Origin: Streptomyces canus
GTDB taxonomy: Bacteria; Actinomycetota; Actinomycetes; Streptomycetales; Streptomycetaceae
DNA length: 64,000 nucleotides
Reading direction: 5' to 3'
Assembly: GCF_030815415.1 (NCBI RefSeq)
Contig: NZ_JAUSWW010000001.1
Coordinates: 5,456,001-5,520,000, forward strand
Under the pieces are notes generated by a model. The model ran no database searches and was not told the origin of the DNA. It saw only the letters and a list, made by a program, of their open reading frames with translations. Made by a program: the position numbers and the translations under genes. Shown here piece after piece: positions 23,549-31,374 of the stretch. Position 1 is the first letter of the stretch; every line of letters starts with the position of its first letter.

Positions 23549-25345
23549 ATGAGGGAAGTCCGCGAGGCCTTCCGCCGCTTCTGGCCGCTGACCCGCGGCG
23601 ACCGCAGGTGGCTGGTGGCCATCGTCGGGTGCGTGGTGGTGTCCGCGCTCGCCGAGACCGCCTCGATCCTGCTGTTCGCGGAGCTGACCGACACCGCCCT
23701 GAAGGCCGGTTCACTGTCCGCCTTCTGGGGCCCGGCCGGCGCCTGGCTCGCCGTCGCCGCGCTCGGCGCGCTGGTCGGCTACCTCGGCAACTCGCTCGCC
23801 GCCTGGACCGCGGAGAGGTTCGTGCTCCGCCTGCGGGCCAAGGTGTTCCGGCACGTCCAGGACCTGCCCCCGCACTTCTTCCAGAAGCACCGCCAGGGCG
23901 ACCTCGTCGAACGTCTCACCGGTGATGTCGAGGCCATCGAGCAGATGGTGGTGTCCGGGGTCGTCGGCACCGTCGCCGCCGCGTTCTCCGCCGTCTTCTA
24001 CTCCGCCGCCGCCCTGTATCTGCGCTGGGACCTGGCCCTCGTCACCTTCGTCCTCGCCCCCCTGTTCCTGCTGGCCGCCCGCCGCTTCGCCGGCCGCATC
24101 AGGAGCGCCTCCCAGGACGAGCGGACCGCCGACGGCGCCATCACCTCCGTCGTCGAGGAGTCCCTCGGCAATGTGGTGCTGACCCAGGCCTACAACCGCC
24201 GCGCCGACGAGGAGAAGCGGCTCGACCGCGAGGCCCGCGCCTGGATGAAGGCATCCGTGCGCGGGGCACGGCTCAGCGAGATGTACGAACAGTTCGTCGA
24301 GGTCGTCGAGACGGTCTGCGTCCTCGCCGTCATCGGACTCGGCGTCTGGGAGATCTCCGCCGACCGCATGACCCTCGGCCGGCTCCTCGCCTTCGCCGCG
24401 TTCATCGGCTACCTCTACCCACCGGTCCGCAACCTCGGCCAGCTCGGCCTCACCCTCACCGCCGCCACCGCGGGCGCCCAGCGGCTCAACGAGATCCTCG
24501 ACGCCGAACCCGCCGTCACCGACCCCGCCGAACCGGTCCGGGACTGGCCGGTACGCGGCTGGGTCAGCGTCCACGGCGCCGGCTTCCGCTACCCCGGCGC
24601 CGCCAGGGACTCCCTGCACGACGTCACCTTCCAGGCCGCCCCCGGCGAACTCGTCCTCGTCACCGGCCCGAGCGGCGCCGGCAAGTCCACCCTCGCCAAG
24701 CTGCTGCTCCGCTTCTACGACCCCTCGTCCGGAGTGCTCTGCCTGGACGGCGTCCCGCTGACCGACGTACCCCTGGAATTCCTGCGCGAGAACGTGGCGC
24801 TGCTGCCGCAGGAGACGCTCGTCCTGCACGGCACGATCCGCGAGAACATCGAGTGCGGCCGCCCCGGCGCCACCGACGAGGACATCGGGCGGGCCGCGCG
24901 GGCTGCCGCGGCGCACGAGTTCATCGCCGAACTCCCCGGCGGCTACGGCACCGTCATCGCCCCCGGCACCGCCGCCCTCTCCGGCGGCCAGCTCAAGCGG
25001 ATCGCCATCGCCCGCGCGATGCTGCGCGCCGCCCCCGTCCTGATCCTCGACGAACCCACCACTGGCCTCGACTCGGTGGCCGCCCGCCGCATCATGAAGC
25101 CGCTGCGCCACCTGATGTCCGGCCGTACGACGATCATGATCACCCACGATCTGAGCCTCGCCCCCGACGCCGACCGCGTCCTCGTCGTGGACGAGGGCCG
25201 GCTGGTCGAGGTCGGCACGCACGACGAACTCGTGGAGCGCGGCGGGACATACGCCCGGCTGGCTATGCCACCCCCCGACCACCCGCCAGGACACCCCGCA
25301 GGAACTCGGTCTCGGCGTGCAGGTCCGTCACACACCGGTCGTTGA
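23549..25345 (+). CDS. ABC exporter, fused membrane and ATPase domains (MsbA/LmrA type)
   Basis: 598 aa. A six-helix exporter membrane domain at residues about 15-315 is followed by a nucleotide-binding domain: Walker A VTGPSGAGKST near residue 371, signature ALSGGQLKRIAIARAML near 475, Walker B VLILDEPTTGLD near 497, and H-loop IMITHDLSL. There is no N-terminal C39 peptidase domain, so it does not cleave double-glycine leaders. RBS AAGGGAG lies before ATG 23549. Encoded right after the two small basic peptides, it is their most likely exporter. Its last 28 codons overlap the convergent PH-domain gene by 83 bp. Confidence 0.9.
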   Translation: MREVREAFRRFWPLTRGDRRWLVAIVGCVVVSALAETASILLFAELTDTALKAGSLSAFWGPAGAWLAVAALGALVGYLGNSLAAWTAERFVLRLRAKVFRHVQDLPPHFFQKHRQGDLVERLTGDVEAIEQMVVSGVVGTVAAAFSAVFYSAAALYLRWDLALVTFVLAPLFLLAARRFAGRIRSASQDERTADGAITSVVEESLGNVVLTQAYNRRADEEKRLDREARAWMKASVRGARLSEMYEQFVEVVETVCVLAVIGLGVWEISADRMTLGRLLAFAAFIGYLYPPVRNLGQLGLTLTAATAGAQRLNEILDAEPAVTDPAEPVRDWPVRGWVSVHGAGFRYPGAARDSLHDVTFQAAPGELVLVTGPSGAGKSTLAKLLLRFYDPSSGVLCLDGVPLTDVPLEFLRENVALLPQETLVLHGTIRENIECGRPGATDEDIGRAARAAAAHEFIAELPGGYGTVIAPGTAALSGGQLKRIAIARAMLRAAPVLILDEPTTGLDSVAARRIMKPLRHLMSGRTTIMITHDLSLAPDADRVLVVDEGRLVEVGTHDELVERGGTYARLAMPPPDHPPGHPAGTRSRRAGPSHTGR

Positions 25346-25709
25346 CGAAGGGCAGCACGGTCCGGCGCCCCACCGTCTCGTACAGGCAGGTGATGAACCG
25401 GAGACTGGACTCCTGCGGAGCGTTCTCGACGCGCAGGTCCTGGATGTCGTGCCAGGTCCACTTCCGCACGCGCAGGGCGCTGTACGAGGTGATCCCGCCG
25501 GGCCGTACGACGGTACGGGCCCGCAGCAGGGCAATCGCCATCCAGCCGTTGGAGAGCAGCAGGACGGTCACCAGGGCCACCGCGGGCCGGAACGGCACCC
25601 CGTTGAGCAGTACTTCCCCGACGCCGGCCGCGAAGAAGAGCGCGACGGCGCCGAGGGGCTTCCACGCCGGCCCCTGTCTGCGGTACTCCCTGATGATGTC
25701 CCCGCCCAT
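25263..25709 (-). CDS. Membrane protein with PH-like domain
   Basis: 148 aa. Two hydrophobic segments (VALFFAAGVGEVLLNG and AVALVTVLLLSNGWMAIA) at residues about 20-62 are followed by a bacterial PH-like region (RPGGITSYSALRVRKWTWHDIQDLRVE) typical of small actinobacterial PH/DUF2581-type membrane proteins. Function unknown. It runs convergent to the ABC exporter gene and overlaps its 3' end by 83 bp. Confidence 0.75.
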   Translation of the reverse strand: MGGDIIREYRRQGPAWKPLGAVALFFAAGVGEVLLNGVPFRPAVALVTVLLLSNGWMAIALLRARTVVRPGGITSYSALRVRKWTWHDIQDLRVENAPQESSLRFITCLYETVGRRTVLPFVNDRCVTDLHAETEFLRGVLAGGRGVA

Positions 25710-25755
25710 GATCCCTCCCCGTGGTCGGGATGATCGTAGGACGGGGACCCGTGGG

Positions 25756-27810
25756 TCAGGAAGCGGTCGGCGTCCAGCCGCCGAGCCAGTCCGCGACCTC
25801 CTGGCCGGTGGCCTGGGAGTCGGTCAGCTGGGGCCGGTCGCCGCTCGCGCTGCCGGAACCGGCGCCGGTGTTCTTGTACTCGGCGAACCGGTCGGCCTTC
25901 CAGGAGAAGCCGCTCATGTCGGTCCACGGCGTGGACCTGATCGCGGCGCTCAACGACGTGTTCCGGACCGTGGTCTGCGGGTCGAGGGTCGTGTCGCCGC
26001 CGGCGTGCCAGGGGCGGCCCAGGTAGAAGCTCGCGGCGGAGACGTCCCCGTTCACCGTCGAGTTGGCGATGAGGATGCCCTTGCGGTCGGCGGCGGTACT
26101 GGGCGCGGTGACGTAACCGGCCGAGGTGCCGTTCCAGCGCTTCTTCAGGGTGATGACCGACTTGTCGATCACCGTGGTGGCCCGGCCGAAGATGAAGTCG
26201 ACGTTGCCGATGACGTAGGAGTTGGTCATGTAGACCCGGCCCAGCTTGTCCTTCGCCGCGGTGTCCACGAGCAGGGTGTCCTGGTCGCCGCTGACGATGA
26301 TCCCGTCGAGGAACACCTTGTCGGCGGCGGTCCGCAGGGCGACCGCCTGGCCCGCGATGTCCTGGTGGCTGGCCTCGTCGAAGTCGTTGGAGATGGTCAG
26401 GTTGCGGGCCTGGAAGTCGTCGGCCTCGACGGCGACGGTGGCGCTGCCGCCGGTGCCGTAGGTGCCGGAGCCGTCGGGCTTGGGTGTGCCCGACGCGTTG
26501 TTGTAGACGATCACCGTGTCCTTACGGCTGCCGCCCGCCCCCTGGATGGTGACGTGCGGTTTGTTGGACGGCACCTTGACCAGCTCGCGGTAGGTCCCCG
26601 GCTTCACCGAGATCACCACGCGGGAGGGGTTGTTGGCCGGTACGGCGTTCACCGCGGCCTGCACGGTCGAGTACTGCCCGCTGCCGTCCTTGGCGACGGT
26701 GAGGGTGGCGGCGGCAGTGGCGGCCGTGGTCGTGGCCGTCGTACCGATCGAACCGCGCGGCCCCGCACCGGACTTCAGCAGGCTCGGCACGTCGGCGGTC
26801 TTGTCGAGGGTGTAGCTGTAGTAGGAGCCGGGGGTGAAGGCCGTGCCCCCGCTCTCGTTGCGCCCGCTGGTGCCGACGAAGGTGTTCCCCTTCTGCACGA
26901 TCGTCGCGGTGCTGTCCTTGATGACGGGGTTGTTGACGCCCTGGAAGTAGGAGTTCTCCAGGACCATCTTGGTGGCGCCGCGCGAGTAATTGCCGTACGA
27001 CGACTTGATGTCGGTGTCGGCGACGTCCTCGAGGAAGTTGTTGTAGAGGTGCGCGTGGGCGGCGTTGTCCGTCGACGGGTTGCGCTGCTCGGTCTCGCGG
27101 ATCCAGTTGTGGTGGATGGTGATGTCGGTGACGACGTTCTCCGTCCACCCGATGCCGAACGCCTTGTTGTCCTGGCTGAGTTTGTTCCAGGAGACGGTCA
27201 CATAGGTGCTGTCCTTGCGGACGTCGATGAGCCCGTCGGCCATGTGCCGCAGATCGTTGTGGTCGATCCAGACGTGATGGGCACCGTCCATCTGGACGGC
27301 GTCGAAGTCGTGGTCCTTGTCGTTCCAGATGCCCTGATAGGCGTCCCGGATGGTCAGGTTCCGGATGATCACGTTGTGCACGCCGGACCCGAGGAAGAAC
27401 CCGCCGCCGACGATGTGCCCGGAGGTCCCGGCCCCGACGATGGTCTTGTCGGACTGGACCTTGATCTCCTTGCCGACCGGGTTCATGTTGATGGTCGCGG
27501 CGACGACGATCACGTACGGTTCGGCCGCGGTCGCGTACTTCTCCAGGTCGGCGAGCGTCTTGACGGTGACGATCTGCCCGTCGCGCCCTCCGTAAGTGCC
27601 GTTCTGCCCCAGCGCGTTGACCGAGGCGAAGCCGTCGGCGGTGGCGGTCGCCCACGCGGGGGCCGCGGCGGTGGCGGCGGACGCGTGGGACTGGGTGCCC
27701 GGGAGGTAGCCGTACGCCGTGACGCCGGCGGCGGTCAGAGCGAGCGGGACGCTCACCGCGAGGGCTGTCTTCCTCCGGCGGTGGCGGGCCTTGCCGCGGA
27801 TCTCACTCAT
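25756..27810 (-). CDS. Secreted pectate lyase (PL1) - pectin methylesterase (CE8) fusion
   Basis: 684 aa from ATG 27810. A signal peptide (RHRRRKTALAVSVPLALTAAG, cleavage near 45) leads to a pectate lyase family 1 beta-helix at residues about 55-340 (VWIDHNDLRHMADGLIDV; IHHNWIRETEQRNPS with the catalytic-side Arg) and then, after an Ala/Thr linker near 350, a CE8 pectinesterase at about 365-660. The latter shows GDQDTLLVDTAAK and GNVDFIFGRAT, which hold the two catalytic Asp, and YLGRPWHAGG. De-esterification and backbone cleavage of plant pectin are thus combined in one enzyme. The tail ends in VADWLGGWTP. Confidence 0.93.
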   Translation of the reverse strand: MSEIRGKARHRRRKTALAVSVPLALTAAGVTAYGYLPGTQSHASAATAAAPAWATATADGFASVNALGQNGTYGGRDGQIVTVKTLADLEKYATAAEPYVIVVAATINMNPVGKEIKVQSDKTIVGAGTSGHIVGGGFFLGSGVHNVIIRNLTIRDAYQGIWNDKDHDFDAVQMDGAHHVWIDHNDLRHMADGLIDVRKDSTYVTVSWNKLSQDNKAFGIGWTENVVTDITIHHNWIRETEQRNPSTDNAAHAHLYNNFLEDVADTDIKSSYGNYSRGATKMVLENSYFQGVNNPVIKDSTATIVQKGNTFVGTSGRNESGGTAFTPGSYYSYTLDKTADVPSLLKSGAGPRGSIGTTATTTAATAAATLTVAKDGSGQYSTVQAAVNAVPANNPSRVVISVKPGTYRELVKVPSNKPHVTIQGAGGSRKDTVIVYNNASGTPKPDGSGTYGTGGSATVAVEADDFQARNLTISNDFDEASHQDIAGQAVALRTAADKVFLDGIIVSGDQDTLLVDTAAKDKLGRVYMTNSYVIGNVDFIFGRATTVIDKSVITLKKRWNGTSAGYVTAPSTAADRKGILIANSTVNGDVSAASFYLGRPWHAGGDTTLDPQTTVRNTSLSAAIRSTPWTDMSGFSWKADRFAEYKNTGAGSGSASGDRPQLTDSQATGQEVADWLGGWTPTAS

Positions 27811-27899
27811 GGGGGGGATTCCGTTCCGTGCGGGGGTAGGGACCGCAGTGCAGTCGCCGCCCCCGCACGGAAGGTTGCCGCGCGAATCGGCCAGTTCGG

Positions 27900-28757
27900 C
27901 TACTTGGCGCAGGACTTGGGGTCGAGGTTCTCCTGCCACTTGTCCTCACGGCCGTCCGGCTGGCCGTTGGGCAGGAGCTTGTCGGAGACGCCGTCGATGT
28001 AGTAGCCGTACGAGTAGATCGTCTTCCAGCTCGCGTCCCGGCCACGCCAGGTGTGCGCGGTGACCTCGCCGTCGCCCTTGTTCCACTGGTAGTCCTCGAC
28101 GTAGAAGACCGGGTTCACGCGGACCACCCGCTGGTACGGCGTCCAGGTCGTCGCGACCTGGGTGCACGGCGGTATCGACTTCTCGCTGCGGCGCTCGAAG
28201 GACGAGCTCTTCTCCCAGCCCCACTCGTAGCCGGCGCTGCCGCCCACGGTGCCGGAGAAGATGCTCTTGGCCAGGGAGAGGCTGATGTTGGCGCCGACGC
28301 TCTTCTTGGCGAACGTCTTGGTGCTGTAGCCGCTGACGAAGGTCACCTTGTCCTCCGTCGTGCCGTGGTTGCCGGTCCACTCCGAGGTGCGGACGGGCTC
28401 GCCCTTGACCGACCAGGTGGACGCCTGCGCGTACCCGCACCAGCCGCGGAACAGCTCCCACGGTCCGGCGGGCACCCACAGCCCGACGACATCCCGCAGG
28501 TACTCGTCCCGGGTCTTGAACTCGCCGGTGTCGACGTTGTAGGCGCCGTAGACCCCGGTCAGGCTGGTCTCCTGGCCGCACAGCCGGTCGAGCATGACGT
28601 CGGTGTTCCCGGGGTCCACGCCCCGGACGTTCTGGGCGCCGCCGGGGCCGGCGGCCTGCGCGGTGCCGGAGCCGGCCAGCAGTCCGGTGACGGCGAGGGC
28701 CACGGACGCGGCGGCCAGGGCGCTCTTCTTCAGAGTCGATGTGCGAAACGTGCGCAT
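27900..28757 (-). CDS. Secreted protein, candidate aerolysin/ETX-MTX2-like beta-pore protein
   Basis: 285 aa from ATG 28757 with a clear signal peptide (RTFRTSTLKKSALAAASVA, cleavage after AQA near residue 37). The mature part has four Cys and a Trp/Tyr-rich second half. From residue about 145 it shows long polar beta-strand patterns (VTFVSGYSTKTFAKK), a Gly/Ser-rich hydrophobic stretch (SIFSGTVGGSAGYEWGWE), a Ser/Arg strand and then SIPPCTQV. That order resembles the insertion-loop region of aerolysin-type toxins, where an IPPxTxV strand follows. This is pattern reading only. It is co-directional with the pectinase gene, 89 bp upstream of it. Confidence 0.6.
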   Translation of the reverse strand: MRTFRTSTLKKSALAAASVALAVTGLLAGSGTAQAAGPGGAQNVRGVDPGNTDVMLDRLCGQETSLTGVYGAYNVDTGEFKTRDEYLRDVVGLWVPAGPWELFRGWCGYAQASTWSVKGEPVRTSEWTGNHGTTEDKVTFVSGYSTKTFAKKSVGANISLSLAKSIFSGTVGGSAGYEWGWEKSSSFERRSEKSIPPCTQVATTWTPYQRVVRVNPVFYVEDYQWNKGDGEVTAHTWRGRDASWKTIYSYGYYIDGVSDKLLPNGQPDGREDKWQENLDPKSCAK

Positions 28758-28890
28758 GGGGGGTTCTTCACTCCTGAGCGTTGAGGGCAGATGCGTGGGG
28801 CATCTGTTCGACAGCTCAGGAAGGTGGCAGAGAACCCGTGAGTAGGGTCGAAAACGCGGGAGCTTTGACAGGACATTGACAGCTTGGCCG

Positions 28891-30345
28891 TCACTGTCCA
28901 GCAGCAGGATTCTCCGGCGGAGGAGTGGGCGCACCCGGCATGTGCACGGTCGCGATGGTGCCGCCGCCCGGCGCGTGCCCCAGCGTCACCTGACCGCCGG
29001 CCTGCTCCACCGTGCGGGCGACGATGGAGAGACCGAGGCCCGAACCGGGGAGCGCGCGGGCGCTCGGTGAGCGCCAGAAACGGTCGAAGACGTGCGGGAG
29101 TTCGTCCTCGGCGATGCCGGGGCCGTGGTCGCGGACGGTGAGGGTGCCGTCGGAGGTCAACCGGACCTCGACCGAGCCGCCCTCGGGGCTGAACTTCACG
29201 GCGTTGTCGAGGATGTTGACCACGGCACGTTCCAGAGCGGCGGGCTCGGCACGGACGTACCAGGGCCGGAGGTCGGCGTCGATGGTCAGCTCGGGTCCGC
29301 GCAGCCGCGCGCGACGCAGGGCGGACTCGACGGTGTCCTCCAGCGAGACGACCTGCACACGTTCCCCCCGCTGCCCCTCCGACCTCGACAGCTCCTGCAA
29401 GTCGCCTATGAGAGCCGCCAGTTCGGTCATCTGCGCCTTCACCGAGGCGAGCAGCGCCTTGCGGTCCGCCTCGGGGATGGGGCGACCGGTCTCCTCACTG
29501 CGGGTCAGGAGCTCGATGTTGGTGCGGAGGGAGGTGAGGGGGGTACGGAGTTCGTGGCCGGCGTCCGCGATCAGCTGCTGCTGGAGCTCACGGGAGCTGG
29601 CGAGGGACGAGGTCATCGAGTTGAACGACCGCGAGAGCCGGGCCACCTCGTCCTCGGAGTCCTCCTCGACGGGGATACGGACACTCAAGTCCTCGGTACG
29701 CGCCACGTGCTCGACGGCCTCGGTGAGCTTGTCGACAGGACGAAGCCCCGCGCGGGCCACGGCGAGCCCGGCGGCTCCGGCACCGAGGACTCCAACGCCG
29801 GAGACGAGGAGGAGGATGAGGGCGAGTTCGTTGAGCGTGGACTGGGTGCCCTTGAGAGAGGTCGCGACCATGAGGGCGGCCGGTTTCGAGGTGACCTGGT
29901 CGATGCCCTTGTAGACGGTCAATACACGGACCGCATTGCCGTCCTCATCCGTGCCGTTGCGATAGATCCCCCTGTCGGGGTCGGCCCTGCTGATCACGCT
30001 CTTGTCTGAGTCCGTGACCTTGACCGTGCCTTCGGAGTACCGGGGGACGCAGGTCGTACCGTCTTCCCTGACGAGCTGCACATAGCCGTTCCGGGGTTGG
30101 AACTCGTCCTTGTCGGAGTTGCTTGACTGCGAGGAGGTGGCGCAAACGATCACGCCGTCCGGGCCCACGCCACGCCCGAGCATCTTCTCGAGATCGTTGT
30201 TCACCTGCTCGTACAACTTCCCCTGCACGATGAACCAACAGGTCACCGAAACCGCCGCCACCGCGAACGCCACCGCCGCCGCGACCAGCAACGACAGCCG
30301 CGCCCGGATGGGAAGCGTCCGGAACCGGTGCAGAACCCTGTTCAC
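28891..30345 (-). CDS. Sensor histidine kinase (HAMP, HisKA, HATPase_c)
   Basis: 484 aa membrane kinase. A first helix at about 18-40 (LSLLVAAAVAFAVAAV), an extracytoplasmic sensor of about 120 residues with two Cys, a second helix near 172-195, HAMP, then the dimerisation/phosphoacceptor helix with H in ADAGHELRTPLTSL (near residue 265). The ATP-binding N, G1 and G2 boxes follow (VNILDNAVKFSPEGG, DHGPGIAEDEL, GSGLGLSIVART). Its start overlaps the response regulator stop by 4 bp. Kinase and regulator next to a membrane HtrA-like protease recall the mycobacterial mprAB-pepD envelope-stress arrangement. Confidence 0.95.
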   Translation of the reverse strand: MNRVLHRFRTLPIRARLSLLVAAAVAFAVAAVSVTCWFIVQGKLYEQVNNDLEKMLGRGVGPDGVIVCATSSQSSNSDKDEFQPRNGYVQLVREDGTTCVPRYSEGTVKVTDSDKSVISRADPDRGIYRNGTDEDGNAVRVLTVYKGIDQVTSKPAALMVATSLKGTQSTLNELALILLLVSGVGVLGAGAAGLAVARAGLRPVDKLTEAVEHVARTEDLSVRIPVEEDSEDEVARLSRSFNSMTSSLASSRELQQQLIADAGHELRTPLTSLRTNIELLTRSEETGRPIPEADRKALLASVKAQMTELAALIGDLQELSRSEGQRGERVQVVSLEDTVESALRRARLRGPELTIDADLRPWYVRAEPAALERAVVNILDNAVKFSPEGGSVEVRLTSDGTLTVRDHGPGIAEDELPHVFDRFWRSPSARALPGSGLGLSIVARTVEQAGGQVTLGHAPGGGTIATVHMPGAPTPPPENPAAGQ

Positions 30346-31079
30346 TCGGCCCCGCCCTGCCGCAACACGTACCCCACGCCACGCACCGTGTGCACGAGCC
30401 GAGGCTCTCCGCCCGCCTCCGTCTTGCGGCGCAGGTACATCACATACACGTCGAGGGAGTTCGACGACGGCTCGAAGTCGAAGCCCCAGACCGCCTTGAG
30501 GATCTGCTCACGGGTCAGCACCTGGCGCGGATGCGCCATGAACATCTCCAGCAGCGTGAACTCGGTACGGGTCAGCTCCACCGGGCGCCCGGCACGGGTC
30601 ACCTCCCGCGTCGCCAGATCCATGCGGAGGTCCGCGAAGGTCAGCGCCTCGTCCTCCTGAACAGCGGCCCCCGCGTTCGCCGCAGCGTAGGAGCTGCGCC
30701 GCAGCAGCGCACGGACCCGCGCGAACAGCTCGTCCAGTTCGAACGGCTTGACCAGGTAGTCGTCGGCGCCGGCGTCGAGACCCGTCACCCGGTCACCGAC
30801 CGTGTCCCGAGCCGTCAGCATCAGGATCGGCGTCGTCGTGCCCGCGCCCCGCATGCGCCGCGCGGCGGTCAGGCCGTCCATGCGCGGCATCTGGATGTCG
30901 AGGACCACCAGGTCCGGCTGGTACGCCGTCGCCTTCTCCAGCGCGTCCGCGCCGTCGACCGCGACCTCGGTGTCGTACCCCTCGAAGGCGAGGCTGCGCT
31001 GAAGTGCTTCGCGCACGGCCGGCTCGTCGTCGACGATCAGGATGCGCTGGGGGTCACGGTCGCCATCGGCGGGGCTCAT
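30342..31079 (-). CDS. Response regulator, OmpR/PhoB family
   Basis: 245 aa. The receiver domain at residues about 12-125 has the phosphorylatable Asp in LVVLDIQMPRMDG, the DDEP acidic pocket and K in YLVKPFELDEL. The winged-helix DNA-binding domain lies at about 145-240 (LTRTEFTLLEMFMAHPRQVLTREQI, split recognition helix SLDVYVMYLRRKTE). It is paired with the downstream kinase by a 4-bp overlap. Likely targets include the protease gene just upstream, which is inference from position. Confidence 0.96.
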   Translation of the reverse strand: MSPADGDRDPQRILIVDDEPAVREALQRSLAFEGYDTEVAVDGADALEKATAYQPDLVVLDIQMPRMDGLTAARRMRGAGTTTPILMLTARDTVGDRVTGLDAGADDYLVKPFELDELFARVRALLRRSSYAAANAGAAVQEDEALTFADLRMDLATREVTRAGRPVELTRTEFTLLEMFMAHPRQVLTREQILKAVWGFDFEPSSNSLDVYVMYLRRKTEAGGEPRLVHTVRGVGYVLRQGGAE

Positions 31080-31169
31080 CGCTCGCGGTTCCTCGGGGTG
31101 CGGTGGGACGGGGCTGGGTCGCTCTCAGCCTCGCATGTTTCGGTGCGGCGGGGTCGAACACGGTGTGGA

Positions 31170-31346
31170 TCAGCCGCGAACCGTACGACGCCGGGCGACC
31201 CTCGCCGCGTGCCGGGCGGCCGCGGTCGAGATCTCGGGGGCGCGGACCGCCGCGGTGGGCGCGTCGAGTTCGTACGCCACTGCCAGCGCGAGGGCGAAGC
31301 CGGCCGGGTCGTCGTCGGCCACCGGGTGGGAAACCTGCTTGATCAT
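31170..31346 (-). CDS. Small Ala-rich protein of unknown function (58 aa)
   Basis: ATG 31346 is preceded by AGCAAGGAG at ideal distance. The product starts MIKQVSHPVADDDPAGFALA and ends AARVARRRTVRG: a short acidic/hydrophobic N-terminal half and an Ala/Arg-rich helical C-terminal half. No membrane helix or signal peptide. It sits 28 bp after the protease gene on the same strand and ends 90 bp before the response regulator, so it may be the bridge of a protease-smORF-RR-HK operon. Function unknown. Confidence 0.6.
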   Translation of the reverse strand: MIKQVSHPVADDDPAGFALALAVAYELDAPTAAVRAPEISTAAARHAARVARRRTVRG

Positions 31347-31374
31347 GACGTACTCCTTGCTGCTCAGAGGTGGT

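Noticed and set aside
24853..28002. Very long + strand open frame (1049 codons) across the pectinase region
   Set aside because: It runs antisense to the pectinase gene and through the exporter end; the Arg/Gly/Val-rich composition is typical of a high-GC shadow frame.
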